Source of the DNA: an uncultured Pseudomonadota bacterium | GTDB lineage: Bacteria; Myxococcota_A; UBA796; SXON01 | Direction of reading: 5' to 3' | Assembly (NCBI GenBank): GCA_903875225.1 | Contig: CAIQVJ010000118.1 | Coordinates: 62,001 to 126,000, forward strand | DNA: 64,000 nucleotides | Shown: positions 63,687 to 64,000 of the stretch, one piece after another | Numbering within the stretch: the stretch's first letter is position 1 | Layout: every line of letters begins with the position of its first letter | The notes under the pieces: generated by a model | Seen by the model: only the letters and a program-made list of their open reading frames with translations | Databases searched by the model: none | Told to the model about the DNA's origin: nothing | Translations under genes and position numbers: made by a program

Positions 63687-64000
63687 TCAGCCCCGTTGAA
63701 GGAGCTCCGACATCCGCTCGCAGGCCAGGGTGTACAACGCGTCGACCTGCTCCTCCTCGCGCGCCGCGTCGTAGGTCGGCGGGATGATCGGGGCGGCTAC
63801 GTATCCTGTGACCTTGACGGGCCGGGGAATGAGGCTCACCCCCAGCCCTCGCACGAGCGGGACCGGCAGGTGCAGGCGACGGTAGACCCGGTCTGTCAGC
63901 CGACTCGGGTAGACGGTGAAGATCGAGTCGGCCGCGGGGCAACCTGCGACGAGGATCGGCGCGCCCATGCGCAACGCCAGTCGCACGAACCCACGCCGGC
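63687..64000 (-). CDS. C-terminal part of a glycerolipid acyltransferase-like protein (cut by right edge)
   Basis: The last 104 residues of a gene that starts beyond the window. The visible start (RRGFVRLALRMGAPILVAGCPAADSIFTVYPS) matches the GFxRLAxxxGAPIxPV block that follows the active site in PlsC/DAGAT-like acyltransferases. RGLGVSLIPRPVKVTGYVAAPIIPP matches the later strand region. The end (EEEQVDALYTLACERMSELLQRG) is the usual C-terminal helix. The catalytic HxxxxD is outside the window. It would acylate a glycerolipid at the inner membrane. It lies 18 bases upstream of the hypothetical gene, on the same strand. Confidence 0.7.
   Translation of the reverse strand, partial: RRGFVRLALRMGAPILVAGCPAADSIFTVYPSRLTDRVYRRLHLPVPLVRGLGVSLIPRPVKVTGYVAAPIIPPTYDAAREEEQVDALYTLACERMSELLQRG

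Overview
The window reads as chromosomal DNA of a high-GC (roughly 70 %, judged by eye) Gram-negative bacterium of the Myxococcota / former Deltaproteobacteria type. The signs are C-terminal MYXO-CTERM-like tails (Cys-Gly-Cys, hydrophobic stretch, Arg cluster) on two proteins, many proteins with the Asp-rich DCND...DNDCDG (MopE-type) motif and Thr/Asp/Ala linkers, an outer-membrane lipid A gene (lpxD), a Mla-type lipid transport set, and about a dozen lipoproteins. Coding density is very high: no gene-free stretch exceeds 300 bases. Neighbouring genes are often coupled by ATGA/GTGA overlaps, and many first genes have a TANNNT box 5-8 bases before the start codon, which suggests leaderless mRNAs.

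Layout. 1-8.4 kb: a beta-propeller / thioredoxin-fold protein cut by the left edge, several lipoproteins of unknown role, a head-to-head lipoprotein pair, and a class II aldolase with an odd C-terminal tail. 8.4-11.5 kb: a GH18 glycosidase, a GH114-type glycosidase lipoprotein and lpxD. 11.6-18.1 kb: small conserved proteins, a transglutaminase-like protein, the PHA regulator phaR, an FKBP isomerase, a MopE-motif lipoprotein and a FetAB-type ABC pair. 18.2 kb: tRNA-Met(CAU). 18.4-25.3 kb: two very large surface proteins (parallel beta-helix; seven-bladed FG-GAP propeller), both with MopE motifs, then two smaller proteins. 25.4-27.8 kb: a MlaE-MlaF-MlaD set whose ATPase has lost its catalytic motifs.

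27.8-58.8 kb is the most unusual part. Four kinds of gene recur in modules: (i) alkaline-phosphatase-superfamily 'sulfatase' lipoproteins (four copies) with Thr at the nucleophile position, three of which also have Asn in place of a metal-binding Asp; (ii) membrane-anchored SGNH/GDSL hydrolases (four); (iii) polytopic GT-C-like membrane proteins (four); (iv) single-span membrane proteins carrying the motif D-D/N-G-x(3)-D-x(2)-A/R-G/N-D-x-I/M-Y/F (four proteins, five motif copies). An arylsulfotransferase-like lipoprotein and a lipoprotein with three SUMF1 (formylglycine-enzyme-like) domains sit among them. I infer an envelope glycan or lipid modification system that adds and removes phospho-, sulfo- or acyl groups. 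I know of no described system with this composition.

58.9-64 kb: a pirin-like protein, a 47-residue ORF coupled to a zinc-ribbon / metzincin-like membrane protease, a 63-residue protein, an alkB-tetR operon with a probable TetR operator, a hypothetical protein and the end of a glycerolipid-acyltransferase-like gene cut by the right edge. Frames, starts and motifs were read by eye; no database search was possible.
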